From Roseobacter fucihabitans (GTDB taxonomy: Bacteria; Pseudomonadota; Alphaproteobacteria; Rhodobacterales; Rhodobacteraceae): 64,000 bases of DNA. Position 1 is the stretch's first letter; each line of letters begins with the position of its first letter. The stretch lies in NCBI RefSeq assembly GCF_014337925.2, contig NZ_CP143423.1, positions 3,502,501 through 3,566,500 on the forward strand. Direction: 5' to 3'. Positions 47,357 to 57,827 of this stretch are shown here, piece by piece. The translations under genes were made by a program, and so were the position numbers. The notes beneath the pieces were generated by a model. That model was not told the origin of the DNA. It did no database searches and saw nothing but the letters and a program-made list of their open reading frames with translations.

Positions 47357-50200
47357 TTACTCGGCGGCCTCCGCATATTCTTCCAACGGTGGGCAGGTGC
47401 AGACCAGATGCCGGTCGCCATAGACATTATCGACCCGGTTCACCGGCGGCCAATATTTATCCACCCGGAACGCGCCGGGCGGAAAACACCCCTGCTCGCG
47501 GGAATAGGGTCGCTCCCAATTGCCCACCAGATCTTCAACCGTATGCGGCGCGTTCTTCAGCGGGTTGTTGTCACGGTCCACCTTCCCCGCCTCGATCAAA
47601 GCAATCTCCGCGCGGATAGCCAGCATCGCATCACAAAACCGGTCTAATTCCGCCTTGGTCTCGCTCTCCGTCGGCTCCACCATCAAGGTTCCCGCAACCG
47701 GCCAACTCATCGTGGGTGCGTGAAAACCACAATCAATCAAACGCTTGGCGATATCATCGACAGTAACACCAGCGCTCGCTTCGAACGGGCGCACGTCGAG
47801 AATGCACTCATGCGCGACCCGCCCCGTAGGCCCTTTGTAGAGCACCGCAAACGCGCCCTCCAAACGCTTGGCGATGTAATTGGCGTTCAAAATCGCCACC
47901 CGCGTCGCCTGTGTCAGCCCCTCTCCACCCATCATCAGACAATAGGACCAGGAGATCGGCAACAACGACGGCGAACCAAAGGGCGCGGCCGAAACCGCCC
48001 CCGCCCCGTCCACCGGCGAGCCAGGCAAATGCGCCACCAGATGCGATTTGACACCAATCGGCCCCATGCCCGGACCGCCGCCCCCATGCGGGATACAGAA
48101 GGTCTTGTGCAGGTTGAGATGGCTCACATCCCCACCCAGGTCTCCGGGCCGTGACAGCCCCACCATCGCGTTCATATTCGCCCCATCGATATAGACCTGA
48201 CCGCCGTGATCATGGGTGATTTTCGTTACCTCCGTCACCGTCTCCTCGAACACGCCGTGGGTCGACGGATAGGTGATCATGCAAGCGGCCAGATTGTCGC
48301 CCGCCGCCTCCGCCTTGGCGCGGAAATCCACCAGATCAATGTCGCCGTTGGCCGCAGATTTTACCACCACAACCTTCCAGCCGACCATCTGCGCCGAGGC
48401 CGGGTTGGTCCCATGCGCGCTCATCGGGATAAGGCAGATGTTGCGGTGATCATCACCGTTTTCGCGGTGATAGCCGGCGATGGTCAAGAGCCCGGCATAT
48501 TCCCCCTGCGCGCCCGAATTGGGCTGCATGGAAATCGCATCATAGCCGGTGATATCGCATAGTTTCGCGCTCAGATCGTCGATCATATGTTTGTACCCCA
48601 GGGCCTGATCCGCAGGCACATAAGGGTGAATCAACGAAAACTCCCGCCAACTCACCGGCATCATCTCTACCGCCGAATTCAGCTTCATCGTACAAGACCC
48701 CAACGGGATCATCGCCCGGTCCAGCGCCAGATCGCGATCCGCCAGCCGGCGCATGTACCGCATCATCTCCGTCTCGGCCCGATTCATATGGAAAATCGGG
48801 TGCGTCAAATAATCAGACGTGCGCAACATTGCCTCGGGGAACCGATACTCCGCCCTAAAATCACGATCCTCGCGAAGGATCCCGAACGCCCGCCAAACGG
48901 CCTCCAGCGTCGCGGGTTTGCACCGTTCATCCAGCGTGATCCCGACCCGCGTCTCGCCCACAGCACGCAGGTTAATCCCCTCATCCACCGCCGATTTCAT
49001 CACCGCCGCCTGCAACGGTCCCACATCCACGGTGATCGTGTCAAAACAGGCCTCCGGGTCCACTTTGAACCCCGCCGCCTCCAGCCCCTTGGCCAATCGC
49101 ACCGTCTTGCGATGGATCCGCTGCGCGATCGCCTTCAACCCTTCAGGCCCATGAAACACCGCATACATCGAGGCCATAACAGCCAATAACGCCTGCGCCG
49201 TACACACATTCGACGTGGCCTTTTCGCGGCGAATATGTTGCTCCCGCGTCTGCAACGAAAGCCGGTAAGCCCGGTTCCCGTGACTGTCCACCGACACACC
49301 GACAATCCGCCCCGGCATCGCGCGTTTATAAGCATCCCGGCACGCCATGTAGGCCGCATGCGGGCCACCATACCCCTCGGGCACCCCAAACCGCTGCGTT
49401 GATCCCACGGCAATATCCGCCCCCATCGCGCCGGGCTCCTTGAGCAACGTCAACGCCAAAGGATCCGCCGACACCACCCCAATTGCACCATGCTCATGCA
49501 AGGCCGCCATATGATCGGTAAAATCATTCACATGCCCATAGGTGCCGGGATACTGGAAAATTGCGCCAAATACAGCGCTCGCATCCATCTTGGCCGGATT
49601 GCCGACAATCACCTCAATCCCCAACGGGGCCGCGCGCGTCTGCATCACCGCGATGTTCTGAGGATGGCAATCGCGATCCACAAAAAACACTTTCGCCTTC
49701 GATTTCGCCACCCTCTGCGCCATGGTCATGGCCTCGGCACAAGCCGTCGCCTCATCCAGAAGCGACGCATTGGCAATCTCCAGCCCGGTCAAATCCGACA
49801 CCATCGTCTGAAAGTTCAACAAGGCCTCCAATCTACCTTGCGAAATCTCCGGCTGATAGGGCGTATAAGCCGTGTACCACGCCGGGTTTTCCAGAATATT
49901 GCGCTGGATCGCAGGCGGTGTCACCGTCCCGTGATACCCCTGCCCAATCAGCGAGGTCAGAACTTTATTCTGCGATCCAACCTTGCGCAGATGCTCCAGC
50001 ACCTCGCGCTCCGACATCGCGCGCCCAAAATCAAGCGGCACCTTCTGGCGGATCGCGGCCGGCAAGGTATCATCAATCAATGCCTCCAGCGTCTGCACCC
50101 CCACAACGCCCAACATCTCGGTCATCTCGCTCGGCGACGGCCCGATATGCCGCCTATTGGCAAAATCATACGGCAAATACTCGGTTGGCTTGAACGTCAT
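47357..50200 (-). CDS. gcvP: Glycine dehydrogenase (decarboxylating), P protein
   Basis: The 947-residue fused-subunit P protein is a PLP enzyme that decarboxylates glycine and passes aminomethyl to lipoyl-GcvH. The PLP lysine lies in [20 protein letters not shown] near residue 690. The N-terminal half ([15 protein letters not shown]) is catalytically silent but conserved. It is third in the gcvT-gcvH-gcvP operon, 56 bases after gcvH; the gap carries one copy of the AT-rich 23-bp element. Confidence 0.97.
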   Translation of the reverse strand: MTFKPTEYLPYDFANRRHIGPSPSEMTEMLGVVGVQTLEALIDDTLPAAIRQKVPLDFGRAMSEREVLEHLRKVGSQNKVLTSLIGQGYHGTVTPPAIQRNILENPAWYTAYTPYQPEISQGRLEALLNFQTMVSDLTGLEIANASLLDEATACAEAMTMAQRVAKSKAKVFFVDRDCHPQNIAVMQTRAAPLGIEVIVGNPAKMDASAVFGAIFQYPGTYGHVNDFTDHMAALHEHGAIGVVSADPLALTLLKEPGAMGADIAVGSTQRFGVPEGYGGPHAAYMACRDAYKRAMPGRIVGVSVDSHGNRAYRLSLQTREQHIRREKATSNVCTAQALLAVMASMYAVFHGPEGLKAIAQRIHRKTVRLAKGLEAAGFKVDPEACFDTITVDVGPLQAAVMKSAVDEGINLRAVGETRVGITLDERCKPATLEAVWRAFGILREDRDFRAEYRFPEAMLRTSDYLTHPIFHMNRAETEMMRYMRRLADRDLALDRAMIPLGSCTMKLNSAVEMMPVSWREFSLIHPYVPADQALGYKHMIDDLSAKLCDITGYDAISMQPNSGAQGEYAGLLTIAGYHRENGDDHRNICLIPMSAHGTNPASAQMVGWKVVVVKSAANGDIDLVDFRAKAEAAGDNLAACMITYPSTHGVFEETVTEVTKITHDHGGQVYIDGANMNAMVGLSRPGDLGGDVSHLNLHKTFCIPHGGGGPGMGPIGVKSHLVAHLPGSPVDGAGAVSAAPFGSPSLLPISWSYCLMMGGEGLTQATRVAILNANYIAKRLEGAFAVLYKGPTGRVAHECILDVRPFEASAGVTVDDIAKRLIDCGFHAPTMSWPVAGTLMVEPTESETKAELDRFCDAMLAIRAEIALIEAGKVDRDNNPLKNAPHTVEDLVGNWERPYSREQGCFPPGAFRVDKYWPPVNRVDNVYGDRHLVCTCPPLEEYAEAAE

Positions 50201-50212
50201 GGCGCGCTCCCC

Positions 50213-50235
50213 TTCATTGTTCCAAAAATATGCAT
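50213..50235. repeat. AT-rich 23-bp element upstream of gcvP
   Basis: TTCATTGTTCCAAAAATATG (plus CAT) is 22/23 identical to 33732-33754. It sits 12 bases before the gcvP start, within the gcvH-gcvP gap. Confidence 0.6.
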
Positions 50236-50256
50236 CTCACCCGGCCCACAAAGGGC

Positions 50257-50616
50257 TCAGGCAATGAATTTCTGATAAGCCGCCTCATCCATGAACTCAT
50301 CCATCTGGCTCGGATCACTGATCTTCAATTTGAAAAACCACGCCTCGCCCTGCGGATCGTCATTCACCATGCCCGGATTATCCGCGAGTGCGGAATTCAC
50401 CTCAACGATTTCCCCATCTACGGGGGCCAAAATATCGCTCGCCGCCTTGACGCTTTCGATCACAACAACCTCATCATCCTTGCTCACGGTGCCCCCTTCA
50501 TCAGGCAGCTCCACAAAGACAACATCGCCCAATTGTTCGGCGGCGTGGATGGTAATGCCAACGACCATAACGCCATCTTCCTCGCGCAGCCATTCGTGTT
50601 CTTCGGTGAATTTCAT
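50257..50616 (-). CDS. gcvH: Glycine cleavage system H protein
   Basis: The 119-residue lipoyl carrier has its lipoylated lysine at Lys57 in [19 protein letters not shown]. It shuttles the aminomethyl group between P, T and L proteins. The length is slightly short but normal. It starts 17 bases after gcvT. Confidence 0.97.
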   Translation of the reverse strand: MKFTEEHEWLREEDGVMVVGITIHAAEQLGDVVFVELPDEGGTVSKDDEVVVIESVKAASDILAPVDGEIVEVNSALADNPGMVNDDPQGEAWFFKLKISDPSQMDEFMDEAAYQKFIA

Positions 50617-50633
50617 ATCTCGTCTCCGTTGGG

Positions 50634-51755
50634 TTATCTTTTGAAATTAGCGGGGGTGAAGGGCAGTTTAACGACTGCGACGGGTAATCTCTTGCCGCGC
50701 AGCTCACCAAACAGCTCGGTGCCAGGGGCGGCGAAATGCGCCGCAACATATCCCATCGCAACAGGCCCCTGCACAGTCGGGCCAAAACCGCCAGAGGTCA
50801 CGGTCCCGATCTGCGCGCCGCCTTCCGGCGCATCAAAGAGCAGAACGCCCTCGCGCATCGGCGCGCGACCCGTGGGTTTCAACCCGACACGGCGCTGCGC
50901 CGGGGCCTGCTCAAAAGCGTCCAGCACAGATGTCGCGCCGGGAAAGCCGCCCTCACGTGCGCCGCCTGAACGCCGCGTCTTCTGTATCGCCCACCCCAAT
51001 CCCGCCGACACCGGGCCAGTGCTCGCATCAATGTCATGGCCATAAAGGCACAGCCCCGCCTCCAGCCGCAGCGAATCCCGCGCACCCAGACCGATAGGGG
51101 CCACGCCCTCCTGCGCCAACAAGGCCCGCACCAGGGCCTCGGCCTCATCAGCAGCTACCGAAACCTCATAACCGTCCTCACCGGTATAGCCCGAGCGCGA
51201 GGCCCAGACCACTGTTCCATCCAACGTCAAATCGGCCACATCCATAAAGCGCATCTCAGCCGCACGCGGATCAAGGGCGGCCAGCGCCGCCTCCGCCCCC
51301 GGCCCCTGCACGGCGATCAACGCGCGCTCATTCAATTCATTCACGATAATCTCTTCAGGCAGACCCGCCCGCATCCGCGCCACATCCGCCGCCTTGCAGG
51401 CCGCATTCACCACCACAAACAAATCATCACCCCGGCGCGCGAACATCAGATCATCCTCGATCCCACCTGCCGCGTTAGTGAACAGCCCATAGCGTTGCCG
51501 CCCGTCGCCCAAACCCAACACATCCATCGGCACCAGCGTCTCAAACGCCAGCGCCACCGCCTCCCAGGACGGGCCAGACAGGATCACCTGCCCCATGTGG
51601 CTGACATCGAATACCCCGGCATGCGCGCGCGTGTGAAGATGCTCCTGCATCACGCCCATCGGGTATTGCACCGGCATGGCGTAGCCCGCAAAGGGTACCA
51701 TCTTTGCGCCCAGACTCTCATGCAACGCATGCAGCGGTGTCTTCAACAGGTCCAT
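50634..51755 (-). CDS. gcvT: Aminomethyltransferase, glycine cleavage T protein
   Basis: The 373-residue folate-dependent T protein starts [28 protein letters not shown], with GGGGAGAGG upstream. The folate-domain landmarks [16 protein letters not shown] and [15 protein letters not shown] are present. It releases ammonia from the aminomethyl-lipoyl arm and forms methylene-THF. It is first in the operon, directly under a glycine riboswitch. Confidence 0.96.
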   Translation of the reverse strand: MDLLKTPLHALHESLGAKMVPFAGYAMPVQYPMGVMQEHLHTRAHAGVFDVSHMGQVILSGPSWEAVALAFETLVPMDVLGLGDGRQRYGLFTNAAGGIEDDLMFARRGDDLFVVVNAACKAADVARMRAGLPEEIIVNELNERALIAVQGPGAEAALAALDPRAAEMRFMDVADLTLDGTVVWASRSGYTGEDGYEVSVAADEAEALVRALLAQEGVAPIGLGARDSLRLEAGLCLYGHDIDASTGPVSAGLGWAIQKTRRSGGAREGGFPGATSVLDAFEQAPAQRRVGLKPTGRAPMREGVLLFDAPEGGAQIGTVTSGGFGPTVQGPVAMGYVAAHFAAPGTELFGELRGKRLPVAVVKLPFTPANFKR

Positions 51756-51829
51756 CCGGCCTCTCCCCTTCGCCGGTCCACGTACAAGTGAATCACCGGC
51801 ATCCGATACGCCAAACCGCGCACCCTGAT

Positions 51830-51990
51830 GCCCCCTCTGTCCTTTCGCCTGAGATCGTTATCCCTTCGGCGGATGCGCGCAGGCATCTCTCTCCAGAGTT
51901 TGTCGTCCCACTCGGTCCGGTGGCCTGAGAGTTTCCGGGGCGGTTGCTCCTTCGGCACCGGCACTAAGGCCGGTTCTCCCGGGCGGGATT
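51830..51990 (-). promoter_or_regulatory. Tandem glycine riboswitch upstream of gcvT
   Basis: On the minus strand two similar aptamers follow each other. The first (about 51985-51910) contains GGAGAACCGGCC, GCCGAAGGAGCAACCGCCCC and AAACTCTCAGGC; the second (about 51903-51832) contains TCTGGAGAGAGATGC, GCCGAAGGGATAACGATCTC and AGGCGAAAGGACAGAG. These are the gcvT-motif consensus blocks. The tandem form switches on glycine cleavage when glycine is abundant. Confidence 0.92.
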
Positions 51991-52084
51991 GGCGCGACGG
52001 TATGCCAACGCATGCGGATTGGTCAAGGTCTCTTGTGACCCATTGCGCATAATGTTTCATTGCGTCTGAAACCAGCATGGAGCG

Positions 52085-52678
52085 ATGATGCGCGATCCTT
52101 ATTTCTTTGGCTATGGCAGCCTCGTGAACACCAAAAGCCACGCCTATCCAGACCCCCGCCCCGCCAGGTTGCACGGGTGGCGTCGGGCCTGGGTGGCCAC
52201 GCCGCGATTCGGGGTCGTGCTGCTGACGGGTGTGCCCGCGCCGGGACATAGCATCCAAGGGTTGATCGCCGCCGTGCCGGGCGCGGATTGGGCGGCTCTG
52301 GATGCGCGCGAAGGCGGTTACGCCCGCATTGCGACCGAAAACACGGTGGATCACAACCACCCCGACCCGCTCGACATCGCGGTCTATGCGGTCGCGCCCG
52401 AAAACCAGCGCAGACGTGGGGAGCAGATGATCCTGCTGAGCTATCTGGATGTGGTAGTGCAGGGGTTCCACGAGGTCTTCGGCACTGCGGGCGTTGAGAG
52501 CTTCTTTGAGACCACCGACGGCTGGGACACACCCATTCTGGATGACCGCGCCAACCCGATCTATCCCCGCCATCAAGCCCTGAGCACAGAGCAAACCGCC
52601 CTCGTGGATGCCCATCTGACGCGCCTTTCCGCTTGGGTCAAACCGCGCGATGAAGCCGCCTTACCACCCGGTTTCTAA
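52085..52678 (+). CDS. Gamma-glutamylcyclotransferase-fold (AIG2/GGCT-like) protein
   Basis: The 197-residue protein begins MMRDPYFFGYGSLVNTKSH, with the GYGSL substrate-binding motif. LDAREGGYARI near 78 holds the likely catalytic Glu, and the C-terminal SYLDVVVQGFHEVFG region is of the gamma-glutamylcyclotransferase type. The exact substrate is unknown. It is divergent from gcvT, sharing the 329-base region that holds the glycine riboswitch. ATG codons at 52085 and 52088 are both possible. Confidence 0.8.
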   Translation: MMRDPYFFGYGSLVNTKSHAYPDPRPARLHGWRRAWVATPRFGVVLLTGVPAPGHSIQGLIAAVPGADWAALDAREGGYARIATENTVDHNHPDPLDIAVYAVAPENQRRRGEQMILLSYLDVVVQGFHEVFGTAGVESFFETTDGWDTPILDDRANPIYPRHQALSTEQTALVDAHLTRLSAWVKPRDEAALPPGF

Positions 52679-52987
52679 ACCTTTTTGCCCCCTCTTACGC
52701 GGCAAAAGAGGTGAACGGCGGATCGCGCCTGCACAACGGATGCCCCAAGCGCGCCCTCTCGATACCATAGCGACACCTGCAAGCTGCTGAACTGCGTTTC
52801 GCTCAGCTATGCGGGGCGTCGCTGCCGTTCATTACAAACGGGAAACAATGCACCGTTCGGAATCAAAAACGTCGAAAGGGTGCAAATGGTGTCGGAATAT
52901 CTGAGGCAATACTCACGACATTCCCCTTTATGTGTCGACACCGCTGCTTTCTAGTAAAGGTGAATTAACTATAAAATGGACAGGGCT
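52679..52987. other. Intergenic region upstream of aqpZ
   Basis: It contains a short hairpin (CCTCTT/AAGAGG, about 52692-52711) just after the GGCT-like gene, a possible weak terminator. No gene is seen. Confidence 0.4.
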
Positions 52988-53671
52988 ATGAACAGACAAA
53001 TCGCAGAATTTATTGGCACATTTACACTAGTGCTTTTCGGGTGCGGCTCAGCCGTCATCGCTGGTGCAGACATTGGTCTCACGGGCATCAGCTTTGCCTT
53101 TGGTTTGGCACTCATTGGGATGGCTTACGCCATTGGCCCGGTTTCTGGGTGTCACATTAACCCAGCCGTCTCTTTGGGTGCCGTGGCTGCGGGTCGCATG
53201 ACGTTTGCTGAGGCGATCAAGTACATTATCGCCCAGGTTGCCGGTGCCATCGCCGCGGCTCTGGTGTTGATGCTGATCATGTCAGGCAAAGCGGATTACT
53301 CTGTTGCTGAAAACGGTCTGGGCCAGAATGGCTGGGGCGTGGGTTACCTCGGCGAATACAGCATGGTTTCTGCATTTGTGTTTGAGGTCGTGGCAACATT
53401 CCTGTTCATGGTTGTGATCCTGGGCGCGACGGGCAAAGGCGCACCGGCGGCAATGGCGGGCCTCGCGATTGGGCTCGCACTGGTGGTCATCCACTTGGTC
53501 GGCATTAATGTAACGGGCGTTTCTGTGAACCCGGCACGATCCATTGGTCCCGCGCTCTTTGCGGGTGGGACGGCCCTTGCACAGCTCTGGTTGTTTATCG
53601 TGGCACCCATCATTGGCGCAGTTGCCGCAGGGTTGCTGTTCAAAACGGGGACGCTCGACGCTGAGGCTTAA
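52988..53671 (+). CDS. aqpZ: Aquaporin Z-type water channel
   Basis: The 227-residue MIP-family channel has six helices and both NPA boxes (HINPAV at 56-61, VNPARS at 180-185). Selectivity-filter residues match AqpZ at Phe38 (aligned), His169 and Arg184. The third position, Thr in E. coli AqpZ, aligns with Val178 here, a small oddity. The start at 52988 has AGGG close upstream; an ATG at 52976 would add four residues. It stands alone between a GGCT-like gene and the convergent gltX. Confidence 0.92.
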   Translation: MNRQIAEFIGTFTLVLFGCGSAVIAGADIGLTGISFAFGLALIGMAYAIGPVSGCHINPAVSLGAVAAGRMTFAEAIKYIIAQVAGAIAAALVLMLIMSGKADYSVAENGLGQNGWGVGYLGEYSMVSAFVFEVVATFLFMVVILGATGKGAPAAMAGLAIGLALVVIHLVGINVTGVSVNPARSIGPALFAGGTALAQLWLFIVAPIIGAVAAGLLFKTGTLDAEA

Positions 53672-53682
53672 TCCTCAAGCAT

Positions 53683-53712
53683 AAAGCGCCTGCCTTTTGG
53701 TGGGCGCTTTTG
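53683..53712 (+). terminator. Terminator of aqpZ
   Basis: AAAGCGCC (53683-53690) pairs with GGGCGCTTT (53702-53710), followed by a short T-run. It lies 11 bases after the aqpZ stop codon. Confidence 0.75.
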
Positions 53713-53911
53713 TTGCACCCGATCTGCTCAATTGAGAGCGATCAATTCATACCGTTTTTTGCACTGTGTCGCTACCATCACAAAGGCCTCGCTGTTCGCA
53801 CAGATACCAACCACGGCCCGAGCATGGATCCCGTCCCCGCGCCCTCCCCGCACAGGTGATCCGTCAGAAACCCGGAAAGCGTAGAACAACGCGCCTGTGC
53901 GGCTTGCGGGC

Positions 53912-55237
53912 TCATCCGCGCGCTTTGATCACCTGCAACAGCGGCAACAGCGCGGACATGTCTGGCCCATGCGCCTGCCCGGTCAGCGCCTTGCGCAGCG
54001 GCATGAACAACCCGCGGCCCTTGCGCCCGGTGGCCTCTTTGACCGCCGCAGTCCACGCACCCCAGGTCTGATCATCAAACGGGCCCTCAGGCAGCAACGC
54101 CATTGCCTGTGCAACAAACGCCGCATCCTCTGCGTCAATCACCGGCTCGGCCCCATCGCGCATCATCGCCCACCAGGGCGCGATATCGCCAAGGGTTGCG
54201 ATGTTCTCGCGCGTGACGCCCCAGAACTGCGCCGCCCTTTCCTCGGGCACACCGGCGTCGCGCAGGGTCTCCGCGACCGCGTCAAGCGGCAGGCTCGCGA
54301 GATGCCGCGCGGTCAGTGGCTTAAGGTCTTCGACGTCGAATTTGGTCGGTGCGGAGCCAAAGCGCTCGATATCGAAGCCGTCGATCAATTCGGCCATATC
54401 GCTGCGCAATTCCACCGGATCAGACGAGCCCAGCCGCGCCATCATGCTCAAAAGCGCCATCGGCTCGATGCCTTGGGCGCGCAGGTCGCGCAGGGCCAGC
54501 GTGCCAAGCCGTTTGGACAGCGCCTCGCCCTTTGGCCCCGTGAGCAGGGAGTGATGCGCAAAAGCGGGGACCGTGCCGCCAAGCGCCTGAATGATCTGGA
54601 TTTGCGTCGCGGTATTGGTCACGTGATCCGAACCGCGCACCACGTTGGTGACGCCCATTTCGGTATCATCCACCACGCTCGCCAGCGTATAAAGCACCTG
54701 CCCATCGCCCCGGATCAGCACCGGATCGGAGACCGAGGCCGCATCAATGGAAATATCCCCCAGGATGCCGTCTTTCCACTCGATCCGCTGCTGGTCGAGC
54801 TTAAAGCGCCACACACCGTCGCCCCGCTCGGCACGCAGCGCATCTTTTTCGGCCTCCGACAGGGCCAGAGCGGCGCGATCATAAACCGGAGGCTTACCCA
54901 TGTTCAGCTGTTTCTTACGCTTGAGGTCGAGCTCCGTGGGGCTTTCAAACGCCTCGTAAAACCGACCCATGTCGCGCAGTTGGTCGGCGGCGGCGTGGTA
55001 GCGGTCCAACCGCTCGGATTGCCGCTCGACCCGGTCCCAGTGCAAGCCGAGCCATTCAAGATCCTGCTTGATCCCATCGACGTATTCTTCTTTGGAACGG
55101 TCCGGGTCCGTGTCATCGATGCGCAAGATGAAGGTGCCGCCCGCCTTGCGCGCGATCAGGTAATTCATCAGCGCGGTGCGCAGGTTGCCGATGTGGATGT
55201 ATCCGGTCGGTGAGGGGGCGAAACGGGTGGTCGTCAT
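53912..55237 (-). CDS. gltX: Glutamyl-tRNA synthetase
   Basis: The 441-residue class I synthetase has the HIGH-type motif HIGN at 15-18 (FAPSPTGYIHIGNLRTAL) and the KMSKS-type motif as ALSKRLG near 240. It charges tRNA-Glu; alphaproteobacteria that have two GltX copies may use one to mischarge tRNA-Gln. The C-terminal anticodon-binding part is present to ATGRKGRGLFMPLRKALTG. The start at 55237 (MTTTRFAPSPTG) has AGGAGA upstream. Confidence 0.95.
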   Translation of the reverse strand: MTTTRFAPSPTGYIHIGNLRTALMNYLIARKAGGTFILRIDDTDPDRSKEEYVDGIKQDLEWLGLHWDRVERQSERLDRYHAAADQLRDMGRFYEAFESPTELDLKRKKQLNMGKPPVYDRAALALSEAEKDALRAERGDGVWRFKLDQQRIEWKDGILGDISIDAASVSDPVLIRGDGQVLYTLASVVDDTEMGVTNVVRGSDHVTNTATQIQIIQALGGTVPAFAHHSLLTGPKGEALSKRLGTLALRDLRAQGIEPMALLSMMARLGSSDPVELRSDMAELIDGFDIERFGSAPTKFDVEDLKPLTARHLASLPLDAVAETLRDAGVPEERAAQFWGVTRENIATLGDIAPWWAMMRDGAEPVIDAEDAAFVAQAMALLPEGPFDDQTWGAWTAAVKEATGRKGRGLFMPLRKALTGQAHGPDMSALLPLLQVIKARG

Positions 55238-55297
55238 ATGCTGTCTCCTGTTGGCCCGCGTGGTGTCACAGGGGCGCGCGTTTGTCCAGCAAAGCCG

Positions 55298-55708
55298 TCA
55301 CGTGGGATGGATGGGCCAGCGCCGGCCAAGATCGTCCAGGCCTGCGCGGATCAGGGTTTTCAGCACATCCAGATCGACGTCTTCCAGCTTGTTGATATAG
55401 AGGCATGATTTCCCCGCCTTATGTTTGCCAAGCCGCACCAGCAGATCGCCAAAATCACCATAGCCGGGCATGATATAGACCGACAGCCTGGCCTTGCGCG
55501 CTGCGAAACCGGTGGCCAGATATGTGCCCGAGCGGCCAGAGGCATAGGTGTAATCATAGCTCCCATAGCCCAGAATGCTCCCCTGCCAGAGCGCAGGTCG
55601 CCAGCCCGTCACCTCCTGAAACAATGCATTGAGCACCTGCGCTTGGGCGTGTCGTCGCGCAGGCATCACGTTTTCGAGAAAATCCGCCACCTCTGCCGTT
55701 TTGACCAT
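55298..55708 (-). CDS. DUF1801 protein
   Basis: The 136-residue protein starts at the ATG at 55708 (MVKTAEVADFLENVMPARRH) with GAGGAG eight bases upstream. It shows the DUF1801 layout: WQGSILGYGSYDYTYASGRS in the middle and KAGKSCLYINKLEDVDLDVL near the end, related to YdhG-type proteins. There is no biochemical role that I can state. Confidence 0.8.
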   Translation of the reverse strand: MVKTAEVADFLENVMPARRHAQAQVLNALFQEVTGWRPALWQGSILGYGSYDYTYASGRSGTYLATGFAARKARLSVYIMPGYGDFGDLLVRLGKHKAGKSCLYINKLEDVDLDVLKTLIRAGLDDLGRRWPIHPT

Positions 55709-55814
55709 TATCAAAGCTCCTCGCAAAAATATGATGACATTATGTCAGATAAGAATGGGCCTCGCGCCGCAACATGCTAGCTTTCACCTTATCCAACGCA
55801 AAAGGAATAAGATC

Positions 55815-56744
55815 ATGTCAGATCAGATGACCCTCTCCCGTCGTGCGGCCCTTGCCGGTGCTGCCGCCCTGCCCCTTGCTGCCGTCAGTGCCGGAATGTC
55901 CCGCGCCGGGGCCGAAATCAAGGGTGTGGCGATGAGCCCGTTCAACCGCATCAAGGTCGGCGGCTTTGATGTTACCACCCTGCTTGCGGGGACCCGAGCC
56001 GTTGAAGGGCCGCATAACATTTTCGGGCTTAACGTGGATGCGGATACTTTTGCCGAAGTTTCAGCCGCCGCCAACCTGCCCACGGATAAATCACAGTTCT
56101 TTTTCACGCCCACAGTGGTGAACACCGGCGCGGAGCTTGTGCTCTTTGACACCGGGTTATCGGCTGAGGGCACCACATCCGCATTAGAGGCCGCCGGGTA
56201 TAGCGCGGATCAGATCGACGTTGTGGTGATCACGCATATGCACGGCGATCACATCGGGGGGATGACGACCGGGGACGGCGCTTTGACCTATGGCAATGCG
56301 CGCCTGGTGACGGGTCGCACAGAATTTGATGCCTGGGCGAAAGCGGACAATGACAATTTCAAAGCCAAGATCGCACCTTTTGCGGAGCAGTTCACCTTTC
56401 TTGAGGATGGTGCTGACGTGGCATCCGGGCTGACGGCCATGGCGGCCTTTGGTCACACGCCGGGGCATATGACCTATATGGTTGAAGACGGTGGCACGCA
56501 GCTGGTGATCGGCGCAGATTTTGCCAATCATTATGTGTGGTCGCTGGCGCATCCGGATTGGGAAGTGAAGTTTGATATGGATAAGGCCGCGGCGGCCACC
56601 ACCCGGCGTCGGATGCTGGATATGATGGCGACCGATAAGACGGCCTTTATCGGCTACCACATGCCCTGGCCGGGAGTGGGCTATGTCGAAAAACGCGGGG
56701 ATGGCTTTGCTTATGCGCCGCATAGCTATCAGCTGATGCTGTGA
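55815..56744 (+). CDS. Tat-exported metallo-beta-lactamase-fold hydrolase
   Basis: The 309-residue protein has a twin-arginine signal (LSRRAALAGAAALPLAAVSA, residues 7-26) and the MBL fold. Metal motif HMHGDH is near 140, later ligands are His in FGHTPGHM and Asp in IGADFANH, and a final His lies in FIGYHMPWPG. Relatives include N-acyl-homoserine lactonases and other esterases; the substrate is unknown. AAAGGA precedes the ATG at 55815. Confidence 0.88.
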   Translation: MSDQMTLSRRAALAGAAALPLAAVSAGMSRAGAEIKGVAMSPFNRIKVGGFDVTTLLAGTRAVEGPHNIFGLNVDADTFAEVSAAANLPTDKSQFFFTPTVVNTGAELVLFDTGLSAEGTTSALEAAGYSADQIDVVVITHMHGDHIGGMTTGDGALTYGNARLVTGRTEFDAWAKADNDNFKAKIAPFAEQFTFLEDGADVASGLTAMAAFGHTPGHMTYMVEDGGTQLVIGADFANHYVWSLAHPDWEVKFDMDKAAAATTRRRMLDMMATDKTAFIGYHMPWPGVGYVEKRGDGFAYAPHSYQLML

Positions 56745-56757
56745 TATTTAGGCGAGC

Positions 56758-56782
56758 GGTGGCCTGAAAGCCCACCTTACGG
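56758..56782. repeat. Half copy (25 bp) of dispersed palindromic repeat after the MBL gene
   Basis: GGTGGCCTGAAAGCCCACCT then TACGG begins 13 bases after the TGA of the MBL-fold hydrolase gene. It is identical to the left arm of the full copy at 58715. Confidence 0.8.
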
Positions 56783-57827
56783 CACTTCACGGCAGCGTTA
56801 GACCCCTTGTCTTGGCGGGGGTTTGTTTTGGAAATTTGGGATTAGGCGTGCAGGGAAGGTTCGCCATATCGGTATCCGGATCCAATCCGCGATCAGAGCC
56901 GCAAAATAGCAATTGCGCGCTTTGATCGGGGTGTTGAGCCCGGAGCCTGATACCCGTTCCATGACGTCTGTGACGGGACATGGAGCGGGGGTTTGCAAGA
57001 CGCAGGGCCTGCTGGAGCAGCCAAGCAGAACCTTCCTTGAGCGCTGAGCCACGGCATGCCACCGACAGGCGTGGTCTGCTGGAGCAGCCGTATTTAACTC
57101 CTTGAAACCAAATATCTGTAAAACGCTATCCTGCAAATCGTTCGATCTTCGGTGCCTTCCCGGTTTTGGCAAGAAAGGATTCCCTGCCTGCCAGGCTTGC
57201 ATCAGAGGGCGTGGATGCACGGGGGTCAGGGCACCGCCCGTTCAGCGCCTTTTGCGTCGATATCCCGGCAACCAAGGCCATAAGACGTAGTTCGCACCCA
57301 TTTGTGGCTCGTCGTCGAACCAGCTTTTTTCAGGGTGCGTTTGGCGTAAGAGACCAGGCCCTAAATGAGTTGCGCACACTTTGTATATTTGCTCGGTGCT
57401 TTGCTGAACCGCATGTTCCCGAGAGGCACGGGCATCTTGTTTGCGAAAGCGAACAGGGAAGCCTCACAACTCTGATGCTACGGCCCAGATGGTTTGCGGT
57501 GGCGTGCAAGACAATGGCTTACGTTGATGCGCACGCTTTTCGGCTGACACCACCGGTTCATCCAGAGCTTTTACGCATAACGAAAAGCAGCCGCTTGGGG
57601 TGTTTCCCCCATTGACGGTTTGGTCAAGCAAATGACGCAGGCGATAAAGGATACGCGTAAGAAGGCTTTTCACGATCCGTCCCGCCAACAGGGTTTTATC
57701 TCTTTGAGGCCCAGACCAAAGGCTACCATTGCAACACAGCCAATGATAATACAACCGACACAATCCGGTCTTCGCGACCAGACAAAACCCTTGCCGATCA
57801 GAGCCATCAGCGAGCGGGTCGAAACGT
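56783..57827. other. Gene-poor region of about 1 kb
   Basis: Open frames on both strands (for example 56798-57220 minus, 57464-57919 minus, 57166-57615 plus) have no ribosome binding sites, many Cys/Trp/His residues and no motif, so I do not call them. A 14-base direct repeat (CTGCTGGAGCAGCC) is at 57009-57022 and 57076-57089. It may be decayed coding sequence. Confidence 0.5.

Noticed and set aside
51910-51935. Apparent sixth copy of the dispersed repeat (GGTGGCCTGAGAG)
   Set aside because: The similarity stops after ten bases and the sequence is part of the conserved glycine riboswitch core.
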